The notes: a model not told the origin generated them from the letters alone. Numbered from the stretch's first letter, positions 16,612-25,247 are shown. The stretch is 64,000 bases of DNA from Hymenobacter lapidiphilus (GCF_013377885.1 NZ_JABKAU010000002.1:162594-226593), one strand, 5' to 3'. Numbers and translations: made by a program.

Positions 16612-16637
16612 AGGTCCTTCGCTGCGCTCAGGATGAC
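16612..16637. repeat. Dispersed repeat family B, single half-site B1
   Basis: AGGTCCTTCGCTGCGCTCAG followed by GATGAC, the reverse complement of the GTCATCCTGAGCGAAGCGAA unit at 41693-41718. Confidence 0.75.
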
Positions 16638-16700
16638 AGTACCTTTGCTCCTCGCCGACTTGCGCCTTCACTAGGTCACTCATACGCTTCTACCCCGCCA

Positions 16701-17354
16701 ATGCCGCTGCATTCCCTCTCCCCTGTTTCTGCCGAGGCCCTGCTGGGGCTGTGGCACCTGACGGAACCGGCCGATACACTCTGGGAGCTGCTGCCGAGTC
16801 CGGCGCACTACCTGGCCCGCTTTCCCGAGGGCCGCGACGAGCTGCGGGCCCGGCAGTGGCTGGCGGCCCGCGTGCTGGCCGGGCAGCTACTGCGCGAGCT
16901 GACTGACGCGCCTACCCCGATCGAAAACGACTTGAACGGGCGACCCTATTTCGCCGGTTTGCCCGCTTTCGGAGTGTCGTTGTCGCACTCGGGCGAGTGG
17001 GTGGCGGCGGTGGTTGCCCGGGGTGCCGCAGCCGTTGGCACAGATATTGAACTCATCCGCCCAAAAGCCCGACAGCTGGCCCGGCGGTTTCTATCGGAAG
17101 CCGAACAGGCCGATGCCGGCAACGATGCAGCCAAGCACTGCCTGTACTGGAGTGCCAAGGAAACGCTTTACAAGCTGCATAGTCGCCGGGGGCTGGTGTT
17201 CAAAGAGCAGCTATTGCTCAATCCGTTTGAGCGGCGGGAGGCAGGTGTATTGACGGGACACCTGCTGCTCGAAAACTCCCGCCGCCAACACCAGATTCAT
17301 TACTTTCAGCCCACCCCCAATTATGTGCTCACTTATTGCGTAGATACTGCGTAA
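16701..17354 (+). CDS. 4'-phosphopantetheinyl transferase (Sfp/AcpT superfamily)
   Basis: The 217-residue enzyme transfers the phosphopantetheine arm of CoA to a serine on carrier proteins. Family motifs are visible: FGVSLSHSGEWVAAVV, GTDIELIRPKA (metal-binding Asp and Glu) and WSAKETLYKLHSRRGL (catalytic Glu and Lys). A typical Bacteroidota member; the target is probably the fatty acid carrier protein or a polyketide/peptide carrier, but no such carrier gene lies near. Redoxin gene follows 31 bases downstream and may share the transcript. Confidence 0.9.
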   Translation: MPLHSLSPVSAEALLGLWHLTEPADTLWELLPSPAHYLARFPEGRDELRARQWLAARVLAGQLLRELTDAPTPIENDLNGRPYFAGLPAFGVSLSHSGEWVAAVVARGAAAVGTDIELIRPKARQLARRFLSEAEQADAGNDAAKHCLYWSAKETLYKLHSRRGLVFKEQLLLNPFERREAGVLTGHLLLENSRRQHQIHYFQPTPNYVLTYCVDTA

Positions 17355-17385
17355 GTGAACCCGCTCACCATCTCACCACCTCCCT

Positions 17386-17988
17386 ATGTCTTTCCGCCGC
17401 ATTTCCCTGCTCGCCGCCGCCACGCTGTTGTTCGGCATCTTCGCCGTTAGCTCGGCCCGCGCCCAGGGCAGCCGCTCGGTAGCCGATTTCAGTCTCAAGC
17501 AAAACAACACCGAAGTCAGCCTGAAAAGCTATGCCGGCAGCAAGGCCGTGGTCGTGGTGTTCATCAACCCGACCTGCCCCTTCTCGACGCTCTACCAGAA
17601 CCGACTGGCAGCCCTCAGCGCCGACTACGGCAGCAAGGGCGTGCAGTTCCTGTTCATCGACACGCCCATTAATGTGGAGGCGGCCATTGATGCCAACGAG
17701 AAGGTGAAAGTGAAGGCCAGCGGCGGTGCGGCCCTCCCGCTGCTCACCGACGAAGGCCAGACCGTGAGCACGCTGCTTGGTGCCACCAAAACCCCCGAGG
17801 TAATTGTGCTGCAGCCCGTCAGCGACGGTTTTGCGGTGCGTTACAAGGGGGCCGTCGACGATAATCCGCAGGTGGAGAACTACGTGAAGGAAAAGTATCT
17901 GGCACAGGTGCTCGACAACCTGCTGGCCGGCCGCGCTGCTGGCGTAACCGACAAACGCGCCGCCGGCTGCCTGATTAAACGGTTCTAA
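17386..17988 (+). CDS. Secreted redoxin/AhpC-TSA-like protein
   Basis: A signal peptide (LLAAATLLFGIFAVSSARAQ) is followed by a thioredoxin-fold domain: VADFSLKQNNTEVSLKSYAG, then VVVVFINPTCPFSTLYQNRL with a single Cys in place of CxxC, and the Pro loop KTPEVIVLQP. A second Cys lies near the C-terminus (AAGCLIKRF), a spacing found in one redoxin group where both Cys could form a disulfide. Predicted periplasmic peroxidase or thiol oxidoreductase; substrate unknown. 200 residues. Confidence 0.85.
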   Translation: MSFRRISLLAAATLLFGIFAVSSARAQGSRSVADFSLKQNNTEVSLKSYAGSKAVVVVFINPTCPFSTLYQNRLAALSADYGSKGVQFLFIDTPINVEAAIDANEKVKVKASGGAALPLLTDEGQTVSTLLGATKTPEVIVLQPVSDGFAVRYKGAVDDNPQVENYVKEKYLAQVLDNLLAGRAAGVTDKRAAGCLIKRF

Positions 17989-18000
17989 ACATCTTTCCCA

Positions 18001-18054
18001 ATAAACGGCTAGGGCCGGCCCGCACCTTGGTGCAGGCCGGCCCTAGCCGTTTAT
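18001..18054. terminator. Bidirectional terminator, 20-bp perfect stem
   Basis: ATAAACGGCTAGGGCCGGCC (18001-18020) pairs perfectly with 18035-18054; the 14-base loop contains CACC/GGTG that can pair further. It lies between convergent genes and ends in TTTATTG on the plus strand and TTTATTG on the minus strand. Confidence 0.92.
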
Positions 18055-18065
18055 TGCTTTGCTAC

Positions 18066-18932
18066 TCATTCGTTGGGGTCAGTGTCGGAGGGCTGCGGGT
18101 CGTCGGTGAGGATGGTCAGCAGCTGGCCGACTTCTATGGCCTTAGCAGGCTCCTGCAGCTTCTCGAAGCTGAGCTGCAGGTTGCGCAGGGCGCGGCGCAC
18201 GATGTCGAGGTGGGTGCAGGGCTGGAAGAAGATATCGTTGGGCGTGAGGTTGAGCTGCTGCACGTAGTGCTCGATATCGGTGCGCGAGAGCACCAGGCCG
18301 CGGTTGTAGCAGTTGATGTAGAACGGCTCCAGGGGCGATTCGAGCTGGTAAGTAAGCACGAACAGGTTGGGCAGGTTCACGCCGAAAACCGGCAGCTTAA
18401 GGCGCTGGGCCACCAGCAGGTAAATAACGCAGAGCGTGAGCGGGTTGCCGCGCTTGGTTTCCAGCACCCGGTGCAGCATGGAGTTGGCCGGCGAGTGGAA
18501 GTTTTGGGTGTTGGCCGCAAACTTATGGGCCCGGAAGAACACGTGGTTGAGCGTCTGGACCTGGTCGGCGGGGTGCATTTCGGGCTGCAGCAGCGTCCAG
18601 ACCTCGAAACGCAGTTGCTCAATGGCCCGGTTCAGGCTCTGGAAGTCGGCATCGGGATACTGGTAAGAGTTCAGCAGCCACATACCTTCCAGCAGGTTTT
18701 CGGCTCCGGTTTCGCGCCACACCCGGAAGCGCTGCTGCAGGCCCTCGAACTGCAGATGATGGATCAGGTCTTCGAGGCGCTGCTGCTGACGCGGGTCGAG
18801 GCTTTCCTCCCAGCTTTCCTCCAGAAACGGAATAATGGTTTCGCCCAACGTCTGGATTTTGCCCTCCACGTGCGGGGCGCTTTCCGGATCATCGAGCAAA
18901 GAAATGAGGGCCTTGATTTCGCGGTTGGTCAT
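18066..18932 (-). CDS. SirB1-family transglutaminase-like protein
   Basis: Starting at MTNREIKALISLLDDPES the protein has 288 residues. The core carries LNHVFFRAHKFAANTQNFHS PANSMLHRVLETKRGNPLTL CVIYLLVAQRLKLPVFGVNL, which is the SirB1/Transglut_core2 signature; a C-terminal tetratricopeptide-like segment (FEKLQEPAKAIEVGQLLTIL) follows. The family has the transglutaminase fold but no proven enzymatic role. The in-frame ATG at 18989 would add a Cys/Phe-rich 19-residue leader with no family match, so the inner ATG was chosen. Confidence 0.85.
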   Translation of the reverse strand: MTNREIKALISLLDDPESAPHVEGKIQTLGETIIPFLEESWEESLDPRQQQRLEDLIHHLQFEGLQQRFRVWRETGAENLLEGMWLLNSYQYPDADFQSLNRAIEQLRFEVWTLLQPEMHPADQVQTLNHVFFRAHKFAANTQNFHSPANSMLHRVLETKRGNPLTLCVIYLLVAQRLKLPVFGVNLPNLFVLTYQLESPLEPFYINCYNRGLVLSRTDIEHYVQQLNLTPNDIFFQPCTHLDIVRRALRNLQLSFEKLQEPAKAIEVGQLLTILTDDPQPSDTDPNE

Positions 18933-19082
18933 GGACGGAAGCGGGCGGCAGCTAAAGCAGGAGAAGCCAAAATAAGCGAATAAACACAACCGGCGCCGTT
19001 TTCGTGGGCAGGTTGCCGGTAGGTAACACGTTGGCCGGGTCGTTTTGTTCGGCTGAAAACTGCTATAGCGCGAAAACCCGTT

Positions 19083-20258
19083 TTACAGCTGAATATACAT
19101 CGGCCCCATGCCGCGCCGCGGAATCTTGTAGTCTTTCAGGAATGCCTTCAAAGCTTTGGGGTCGTGGCCGAAGGCGGTTACTTCGGCTTCGAGCTGCCGG
19201 ATTTTTTGTTCCAGGTTCGCCTTCATGTGCAGAAAATCAAGCTCCATAGCAGCACGACTAGTGGTGTAAAAGTACCCCCTACCGGTGAAGTTCTGCAACG
19301 CCATCTGCTCGTCGAACAGCTGCTGGTCCAGCTCGCGGACCTGCTCACGCAGCAGCTTGTTGAAGTAGCGCAGCCGGTCTTCGGCCAGGTTTTCGAGGTG
19401 GGCTTGGTCGATACGGTTGAGCTCAAGCTGCAGCCGCAACAGCGTGAGCAGCTCGCCGGCCTTATAGGCAGTCGTGACGCGGGCCAGCAGCTCGGTTTTA
19501 CGAAGTTTTTCGGCCTCATCTGGCTCCCGGTCGGGGTGCAGGTGCTTCACTAAGTCCATGTATAAGGTGCGCACGGCCTGAGTGGTGTTCTGCTCCTCGG
19601 CCTTTTTCTGGTCGGCGGCAGCCTGTTGCTTGGGGCTTTTCTTGCGTTTGGCCCGGCGTTCGGCGGCTTCGGCCTCGGCCTGCTCGTATTCCGCCTGCTG
19701 ATCGGCCAGTTGCTGGGTCACGTAGGCCTGAAACTTCTCGGGCGTGCTCACGTCGGCGTCCTCATCGAACTCGATGCCGAACTGCCGACGGTACATGTCC
19801 TTCATCATTTCGGCGGTCTGGGCCTCCAGATCAGCTTCCTCAGCTTCGAAGGCCGCGGCTTCTTCGACCGTGGGCGGCGGGTCGAGCTTATCGAAAATGG
19901 GTTCCAGGTCGGCGTAGCCCCTGTTGAGCAGGTCGGCGCACTTATCCACCACCAAGTCAACAATTTTATTGCGCTCGGTTTTGGTGAGCTTCTGGTGCTC
20001 GTAGGCGTGGCCCAGCGCCCGCACAAGGGCAGCCCGCTGGTCGTGGTGCTGGCTTTGCAGGGGCCGATACTCGTTCTGCACCCGCTGGCGCAGCTGGCCG
20101 GCGGCGGCCCGGAACTCGTTGACTTCCGCCTCGAGCTTGCCGATGCGCTTGGTGAGCCGGTTAAAGGTCTTCTGCTCCTTGGAAAGCGAGTCGGTACCCG
20201 GTCCGGTGACGGGAATGTGGACAAGAGCGGGCGAGGTGGCAGGTTTTTTCTTAGCCAT
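19083..20258 (-). CDS. Coiled-coil protein with C-terminal J-domain-like segment
   Basis: A 391-residue cytoplasmic protein with coiled coils at about 25-75 and 175-235 (EYEQAEAEAAERRAKRKKSP) and, after that, TLYMDLVKHLHPDREPDEAE KLRKTELLARVTTAY, with the HPD motif between two helices as in J domains that stimulate Hsp70 ATPase. The rest is helical. Weak similarity to proteins often labelled molecular chaperone DnaJ in Bacteroidota. J-domain assignment rests on HPD and helix pattern only; client unknown. Confidence 0.65.
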   Translation of the reverse strand: MAKKKPATSPALVHIPVTGPGTDSLSKEQKTFNRLTKRIGKLEAEVNEFRAAAGQLRQRVQNEYRPLQSQHHDQRAALVRALGHAYEHQKLTKTERNKIVDLVVDKCADLLNRGYADLEPIFDKLDPPPTVEEAAAFEAEEADLEAQTAEMMKDMYRRQFGIEFDEDADVSTPEKFQAYVTQQLADQQAEYEQAEAEAAERRAKRKKSPKQQAAADQKKAEEQNTTQAVRTLYMDLVKHLHPDREPDEAEKLRKTELLARVTTAYKAGELLTLLRLQLELNRIDQAHLENLAEDRLRYFNKLLREQVRELDQQLFDEQMALQNFTGRGYFYTTSRAAMELDFLHMKANLEQKIRQLEAEVTAFGHDPKALKAFLKDYKIPRRGMGPMYIQL

Positions 20259-20380
20259 GAGCGGAAGCTGCTGGGTTGAGTGGCCAAATTACGGCGTTTT
20301 ACGGTTTTGGCTCCGGTTCCCTTGGCTCCTTACAGGCCTCACCTGCCGTTGCGTTCGGGCCAAGCATCCACCCGGTCCAC

Positions 20381-20430
20381 CGCAACGCCAGTGGCCCGCC
20401 GCCCCTGGTGGAGCTGGCGGGCCGCGGTGT
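20381..20430. repeat. Palindromic repeat family F, copy F1
   Basis: Fifty bases beginning CGCAACGCCAGTGGCCCGCC; it can fold (GGCCCGCC with GGCGGGCC). Copy F2 at 20791-20840 matches at 38 of 50 bases. The two copies bracket the zeta-toxin remnant. Confidence 0.7.
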
Positions 20431-20433
20431 CTG

Positions 20434-20646
20434 TTATTTCCTCATCGCTCTAACGTCAGCAAAATGCTGGAATATCTTGCCGTCTTTGCTAAAAGCCCAG
20501 ATATTGCTGACCTCCCGCAACGTCAGATATATTTTTCCTTGCTTGACTTTACGGCGTAGCACCCTATTGGCCTGCTGCTTGTCTCGTTTTTCTGATGTAG
20601 CGGTTGTTACCGCCAGATATGCTGGTAAGAGCGCGCCATAGACTAT
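20434..20646 (-). pseudogene. Open fragment without start, probable gene remnant
   Basis: An open stretch of 70 codons ends at TAA (20434-20436). The peptide contains KRDKQQANRVLRRKVKQGKI, then LREVSNIWAFSKDGKIF, which has the look of real coding sequence (basic helix, then a Trp-rich end) but no start codon was found before the upstream stop at 20647-20649. I recall similar ANRxxRR...LREVSNxW..KDGK segments in small hypothetical proteins but cannot name a family. It lies directly behind the zeta-toxin fragment on the same strand. Confidence 0.5.
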
Positions 20647-20663
20647 CTACTGATTTTGTAGGT

Positions 20664-20765
20664 TCATACGAACTCCTGGCAATCCAGCAGATTCGGCAGC
20701 AACGCATAGGCAGCCGTGGTTTTACCCGCCCCATTGCAGCCCGCCAGGATATAGAGGGTTTTCAT
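20664..20765 (-). pseudogene. Zeta-toxin-like P-loop protein, N-terminal remnant (33 codons)
   Basis: ATG at 20765 opens MKTLYILAGCNGAGKTTAAY ALLPNLLDCQEFV and stops at TGA (20664). LAGxNGAGKTT is the Walker A loop of the zeta-toxin/ATPase family of toxin-antitoxin systems; in intact members an NADEIA-like segment follows the EFV. Here sequence after EFV is unrelated, so about 80 percent of the gene is gone. Inactive. Confidence 0.75.
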
Positions 20766-20790
20766 AGATGCCAAGAATATGTAGCTACTC

Positions 20791-20840
20791 CGAAACGCCA
20801 GCGCCCCGCCGCTCCGGATAGAGCTAGCGGGGTGCGATGG
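20791..20840. repeat. Palindromic repeat family F, copy F2
   Basis: Fifty bases beginning CGAAACGCCAGCGCCCCGCC, with foldable arms (CCCCGCC / AGCGGGG). Direct orientation relative to F1. Confidence 0.7.
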
Positions 20841-20843
20841 AAT

Positions 20844-21380
20844 CTAAAGCACTTTAAGGGAAGACATTATTTCCTTAGCTATCGGCTGCCAAGCTATTTG
20901 GTCTTTAATCGTGCAATTGAAAGTACAAAGTAAGAGTTGACCATTTACATCAGTGAAAAATATCAGATTATAGATTTCAGTATCTATTGCCGGGGTTACC
21001 AACTCGATGAATCCTACTTTCCTACCATTTACGACTTCAACACCGCTCTTCATACCCTTAGCGGAAGGATAGAGCTTAGTGAAAGTCTGACGAAAGTTTT
21101 CCTCATAGGCAGCCATGAGTTCCTGGCTAGCCTTGTTCGCAGTCAAGTTCAGCGCTACATTAATTCCTCCTGTGGAATTTGTGTAAACTAAAGTAGGACG
21201 ACGCTCAGCCGGATACTTCAGCTTCAGCATTTCCTCCTGCATAATTTCAAATCCTTCAGGAATTTTCAGCGCAACTTTTTTATCCAATAGTAACCTCTCT
21301 TCTAGCTGTATTCCAGCAATTGCAGCTGAAAGGAAGATCAAAGCAAAAAAGCAAATGGTAATGGTGGATAGCTTTTTCAT
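20844..21380 (-). CDS. Secreted protein of unknown function (PsbP/DcrB-like fold possible)
   Basis: 178 residues from MKKLSTITICFFALIFLSAA, a signal peptide. The mature part (VALKIPEGFEIMQEEMLKLK YPAERRPTLVYTN... NVALNLTANKASQELMAAYE) has the alternating strand-helix pattern of PsbP/DcrB-like proteins with a final IAKEIMSSLKVL helix; this is a guess from pattern only. It is visibly more AT-rich than its neighbours. The in-frame start at 21419 would overlap the next gene; the inner ATG gives the signal peptide. Next to degraded remnants, so it may have come by transfer. Confidence 0.6.
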   Translation of the reverse strand: MKKLSTITICFFALIFLSAAIAGIQLEERLLLDKKVALKIPEGFEIMQEEMLKLKYPAERRPTLVYTNSTGGINVALNLTANKASQELMAAYEENFRQTFTKLYPSAKGMKSGVEVVNGRKVGFIELVTPAIDTEIYNLIFFTDVNGQLLLCTFNCTIKDQIAWQPIAKEIMSSLKVL

Positions 21381-21415
21381 GTAGATGTCAGTTAAAAAAA
21401 GTTGCGAAATATTAA

Positions 21416-23044
21416 TCACACCTGAATCACGCCCACGTTGTACGCCTTTTCAATCGGCGCGTGGTTGGCCATGCTGATGCCTTGGGAAATAACCTTGCGG
21501 GTTTCGCGGGGGTCGATGATGGCGTCGACCCAGAGGCGGGCCGCGGCGTAGTAGGGCGAGAGCTGCTCGTCATAGCGGGCCTTGATGGTATCGAGCAGCT
21601 CCTTTTCGGCTTCGGGCGTGATTTCCTGGCCCTTGGACTTGAGCGAGGCCACCTGAATCTGGAGCAGCGTGTTGGCGGCCGCCGCGCCGCTCATTACGGC
21701 CAGCTGGGCCGTGGGCCACGCCACGATGAGGCGCGGGTCATAGGCTTTGCCGCACATGGCGTAGTTGCCGGCGCCGTAGCTGTTGCCCACAATCACCGAG
21801 AACTTGGGCACCACCGAGTTGGCCATGGCATTCACCATCTTCGCGCCGTCTTTGATGATGCCGCCGTGCTCACTCTGCGAGCCTACCATGAAACCCGACA
21901 CGTCGTGCAGGAACAGCAGCGGAATCTTCTTCTGGTTGCAGTTCATAATAAAGCGCGCCGCCTTATCGGCCGAGTCGGAGTAGATAACGCCGCCCATCTG
22001 CATGGCGCCCTTCTTGGTCTTCACGATTTTGCGCTGGTTGGCCACGATGCCCACTGCCCAGCCGTCGATGCGGGCGAGGCCGCAAAGCAGCGTCTGGCCA
22101 TATAGGTCCTTGTAGGGCTCGAACTCCGAGTTATCGACCAGCCGGTTGATGATGTCCATCATGTCGTAGGGCTTGGCGCGGTCGGCCGGCAGCAGGCCCA
22201 GGATGTCCTCGGGGTTTTCCTTGGGCGCTACGGCCGCTTTGCGCGAGAAACCGGCCGTGGCCTGGCCCCCGAGCTTATCGAAGATGTTGCGCAGATGGTC
22301 GAGGCACTCCTCATCAGTAGCAAACTTGTAGTCGGTCACGCCCGAAATTTCGGAGTGGGTAGACGCTCCACCCAGCGTTTCGTTGTCGATGGATTCGCCG
22401 ATGGCCGACTTCACGAGGTACGAGCCTGCCAGAAACACCGAGCCGGTACCGTCCACAATCATAGCCTCGTCGCTCATAATAGGCAGGTAGGCCCCACCAG
22501 CCACGCAGGGGCCCATAATGGCGGCCATCTGCACGATGCCCATGGAGCTCATCACGGCGTTGTTGCGGAAGATGCGGCCGAAGTGCTCCTTGTCAGGGAA
22601 AATCTCGTCCTGCATGGGCAGGTACACGCCCGCCGAATCGACGAGGTAGATGATGGGCAGCTTGTTTTCGATGCTGATTTCCTGGGCCCGCAGGTTTTTC
22701 TTGGCCGTAATCGGGAACCAGGCGCCGGCCTTCACGGTGGCGTCGTTGGCCACTACCACGCACTGCCGGCCTTGCACCCAGCCAATCATCACCACCACGC
22801 CGCCGCCGGGGCAGCCGCCCTCCGCCTCGTACATGCCGTCGCCGGCAAACGCCCCGATTTCCACGCTGTCCGCGCCCTCATCGAGCAGGTAAGCAATCCG
22901 CTCGCGGGCCGTGAGCTTGCCCTTGGCTTTGTGTTTAGCCATGCTTTTCTCGCCGCCGCCCAATGCTACACGCTTGTTGCGCTGGCTGAGTTGAAAAAGG
23001 AGTTGCTTGAGGCTGTCTTCGTTTTTGTTGAATTCGAGGTTCAT
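21416..23044 (-). CDS. Acyl-CoA carboxylase beta subunit (carboxyltransferase)
   Basis: The 542-residue protein is the carboxyltransferase half of a biotin-dependent acyl-CoA carboxylase. It has both crotonase-like halves: GKLTARERIAYLLDEGADSV EIG, NLRAQEISIENKLPIIYLVD SAGVYLPMQDEIFPD, MGPCVAGGAYLPIMSDEA and, in the C-half, GVIYSDSADKAARFIMNCNQ and SYGAGNYAMCGKAYDPR. The last motifs favour the methylcrotonyl/geranyl-CoA or propionyl-CoA groups; I cannot decide between them. The biotin-carrying alpha subunit is not in the window. Confidence 0.9.
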   Translation of the reverse strand: MNLEFNKNEDSLKQLLFQLSQRNKRVALGGGEKSMAKHKAKGKLTARERIAYLLDEGADSVEIGAFAGDGMYEAEGGCPGGGVVVMIGWVQGRQCVVVANDATVKAGAWFPITAKKNLRAQEISIENKLPIIYLVDSAGVYLPMQDEIFPDKEHFGRIFRNNAVMSSMGIVQMAAIMGPCVAGGAYLPIMSDEAMIVDGTGSVFLAGSYLVKSAIGESIDNETLGGASTHSEISGVTDYKFATDEECLDHLRNIFDKLGGQATAGFSRKAAVAPKENPEDILGLLPADRAKPYDMMDIINRLVDNSEFEPYKDLYGQTLLCGLARIDGWAVGIVANQRKIVKTKKGAMQMGGVIYSDSADKAARFIMNCNQKKIPLLFLHDVSGFMVGSQSEHGGIIKDGAKMVNAMANSVVPKFSVIVGNSYGAGNYAMCGKAYDPRLIVAWPTAQLAVMSGAAAANTLLQIQVASLKSKGQEITPEAEKELLDTIKARYDEQLSPYYAAARLWVDAIIDPRETRKVISQGISMANHAPIEKAYNVGVIQV

Positions 23045-23113
23045 TGCGGGTGGGATGGGAAGTGGGTGGAATCGGGTAGGATGGATCTGAACAGGGTTGG
23101 TTAACAGAACGAT

Positions 23114-23228
23114 GTCATTCTGAGCGAAGCGGGGCGGAGTCGAAGCATCTCTACTGCAATGCGAATCTCGCTGATTGCAACGAAGCAGTAGAAATGCTTC
23201 GACTCCGCTCCACTTCGCTCAGCATGAT
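23114..23228. repeat. Dispersed repeat family B, inverted pair B2
   Basis: GTCATTCTGAGCGAAGCG... with GAAGCATCTCTACTG in the left arm and AGTAGAAATGCTTCGACTCC... ending AGCATGAT in the right arm. Same element as 48273-48401, 60868-60972 and 63491-63587. Confidence 0.9.
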
Positions 23229-23279
23229 ACTGCTCCCTGCATCAGATCAGACCGTTTCAGATACCAGTTTAAACCAAAG

Positions 23280-23303
23280 AAATCCGCCTGGATGGGCGGA
23301 TTT
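23280..23303 (-). terminator. Terminator after the MlaD gene
   Basis: Perfect 9-bp stem AAATCCGCC / GGCGGATTT with a 6-base loop; the minus strand then continues TCTTTGG. It lies 33 bases after the stop. Confidence 0.6.
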
Positions 23304-23336
23304 CAAAGGTAAGCAGATTGGCGGAAGCCGGCCGGG

Positions 23337-24341
23337 CTATTTCTTGGTTTTGGTTTCCAATTCGGTTTCGATAACGGTGCCATTGGGCTTGGTAACCGTA
23401 GTTTCCACCTCTTTCTTCGATTTCTTGCCGCCGCCGAATACTGAGAAATGCACGTATTTCTTGGGGTTGGCCTGCAAGTCGGAAATCAGGGCGTTGGAGC
23501 TGGCCGCGGTGGCGTTAAGGTTGCGGTAGAGCGTGCTGTCGTTGAGCAGCTTGCCGAGTGAACCCTGCTGGTCGGTGAGCGAGCGGTTGAGGGCGGTTAC
23601 AGCGCTTTGCGCCTCGGTCATGGTAGCGTTGAGCTTGCGCATGGCCGGGCCCACGGGGGCATCCTTGAGCGAATCGCTGAGCACGGCGAAATTGGAGGCC
23701 ACGCGGTCGAACTTCTTACTAGTCTTGTTCAGATCAGACGTCAGCTGGGCCATATTGGTGGTAATCTGATTGATGTTGCGCTGGTTGAGCAACAGCAGAT
23801 TTTTGACAGCCTCGGTGGCGGCCTGGCTGTTGAGCAGCGTAGCCTGTATGCTCAGGCGGGCGTCTTTGTTGAGGAAGGCATTCACCTTGGTCAGCGTCGA
23901 ATCGACGGTACCGAGCACCGGCAGGGCTTTGGCCTGGAAGGCATCGGTAAGGCTGGCCACAGTGTACGATTTCAGCTCCTCGCCGCCATTAAATACCTGC
24001 GAGTTGCGGCCCAGAAACAGGGTAATAGTTTTCGAACCCAGCAGCGAGCCGCTCAGGCTGGCCACCGTCGAGTCGCCCACCGTTACGCCCTTCTGGAGCT
24101 CCACCGACACTTTCACGCGGTTCCCTTCTTCGGGCAGCAGTTCCATCTGCTTCACCTGGCCCACCTTAATACCGTTCAATATCACGGGGTTGCCGATGGC
24201 CAGCCCGTCCACGTTGTCATACTTGGCAAAGTACGTCCGGTCCGACGACAGGATGTTACTGCCTTTCAGGAAGTTGAAGCCGAAAATAAGCAGCGCCACG
24301 GCCACTATGCCCAGCAGGGCTACTTTTATTTCTTTGGACAC
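23337..24341 (-). CDS. MlaD/MCE-domain protein
   Basis: Membrane helix at about 5-25 (VALLGIVAVALLIFGFNFLK), then the MCE domain (YFAKYDNVDGLAIGNPVILN GIKVGQVKQMELLPE... VSVELQKGVTVGDSTVASLS), and a long helical coiled-coil region to residue 290. MlaD-type proteins form hexameric rings on the inner membrane and carry phospholipids between membranes with the ABC transporter MlaEF, which is absent from this window. Amidase gene lies 64 bases upstream on the same strand, so both envelope genes may share a transcript. 334 residues. Confidence 0.9.
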   Translation of the reverse strand: MSKEIKVALLGIVAVALLIFGFNFLKGSNILSSDRTYFAKYDNVDGLAIGNPVILNGIKVGQVKQMELLPEEGNRVKVSVELQKGVTVGDSTVASLSGSLLGSKTITLFLGRNSQVFNGGEELKSYTVASLTDAFQAKALPVLGTVDSTLTKVNAFLNKDARLSIQATLLNSQAATEAVKNLLLLNQRNINQITTNMAQLTSDLNKTSKKFDRVASNFAVLSDSLKDAPVGPAMRKLNATMTEAQSAVTALNRSLTDQQGSLGKLLNDSTLYRNLNATAASSNALISDLQANPKKYVHFSVFGGGKKSKKEVETTVTKPNGTVIETELETKTKK

Positions 24342-24405
24342 GGGAGGTCGCAGTTATGTATGAGAGGAGAGAGTCGGCAGCCGGGCCCGTAGTTGCACGG
24401 CACGG

Positions 24406-25218
24406 CTAGTCGCCCGAGCCGGTTTCCAGTTCCTGCTTGTATTCGCGGAAAGCCTGGTAGATGCCCGAAGCCATATACGCCTGATTGGTTTTATCGTTCA
24501 GATACACCTCCTCCTGCCGGTTGGTCAGAAAGCCCGACTCAATCAGCACCGCGGGCATAGCCGATTTCCAGAGGACCAGGAAACCTGCCTGCTTCACGCC
24601 CCGCGAAGGGCGCTGGAGCGTGGTGCGGAAATGCCGGTCGACCTTCTGAGCGAAGCGCAAGCTGTTCACCATATAGGCACTCTGAAACAGGCTGAACAGG
24701 ATATGGCTCTGCGGCGAGGTAGGGTCGAAGCCATTATACTGCTCCTTGTAATTATCCTCCTGCAGAATAACCGAGTTTTCGCGCTTGGCCACGGCCAGGT
24801 TGGCGTCGGTTTTGTGCGGGCCCATCGTCCAGACCTCGGTGCCGTGGGCGGCGGGCGAGGCGGCGTTGCAGTGAATGGAGATGAACAGGTCGGCGTTGTG
24901 GCTATTGGCGATGTTAGCGCGGTCGGCCAGCTCCACAAACACGTCGGTTTTACGGGTATATATCACCTTCACGTCGGGCATTTTGCCTTCGATTTCCTTG
25001 CCCAGGGCCAGCACCAGCTTCAGGGCCACGTCGGCTTCGCGGGCCGAAACGCCGGTGCAGCCCCGGTCTTTACCCCCGTGGCCGGCATCGAGTACCACCG
25101 TCCGGAGCTTATAGCGCACAGGCGGCGGGGCCACCAACTGCGGAGCCGGCGTGAGGGGAGAAGTAAATTCGGCGAAAAGAAGAAGGGTCGCCACACCCAG
25201 AGCGACAATATTCCGCAC
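24406..25218 (-). CDS. N-acetylmuramoyl-L-alanine amidase (Amidase_3)
   Basis: The 270-residue protein has an N-terminal signal helix (NIVALGVATLLLFAEFTSPL) and an Amidase_3 domain with zinc ligands in VVLDAGHGGKDRG (His), NADLFISIHCNA (His) and the catalytic Glu in AVLIESGFLTN. It would cut the amide bond between muramic acid and the stem peptide in the periplasm. Divergent from lptD with 70 bases between starts. Confidence 0.92.
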   Translation of the reverse strand: MRNIVALGVATLLLFAEFTSPLTPAPQLVAPPPVRYKLRTVVLDAGHGGKDRGCTGVSAREADVALKLVLALGKEIEGKMPDVKVIYTRKTDVFVELADRANIANSHNADLFISIHCNAASPAAHGTEVWTMGPHKTDANLAVAKRENSVILQEDNYKEQYNGFDPTSPQSHILFSLFQSAYMVNSLRFAQKVDRHFRTTLQRPSRGVKQAGFLVLWKSAMPAVLIESGFLTNRQEEVYLNDKTNQAYMASGIYQAFREYKQELETGSGD

Positions 25219-25247
25219 GGAGTTCGTTAGTTGAGGTAGCTACCGGC

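Noticed and set aside
16438..16683. N-terminal extension of the WD40 protein from ATG 16440 or 16683
   Set aside because: Encoded by repeats A2 and B1 (HPERSEGP is the translated repeat) and located upstream of the predicted promoter.
20276..20641. 122-codon open frame on the plus strand in the degraded island
   Set aside because: Crosses repeat F1 and is antisense to the better coding-like remnant on the minus strand.
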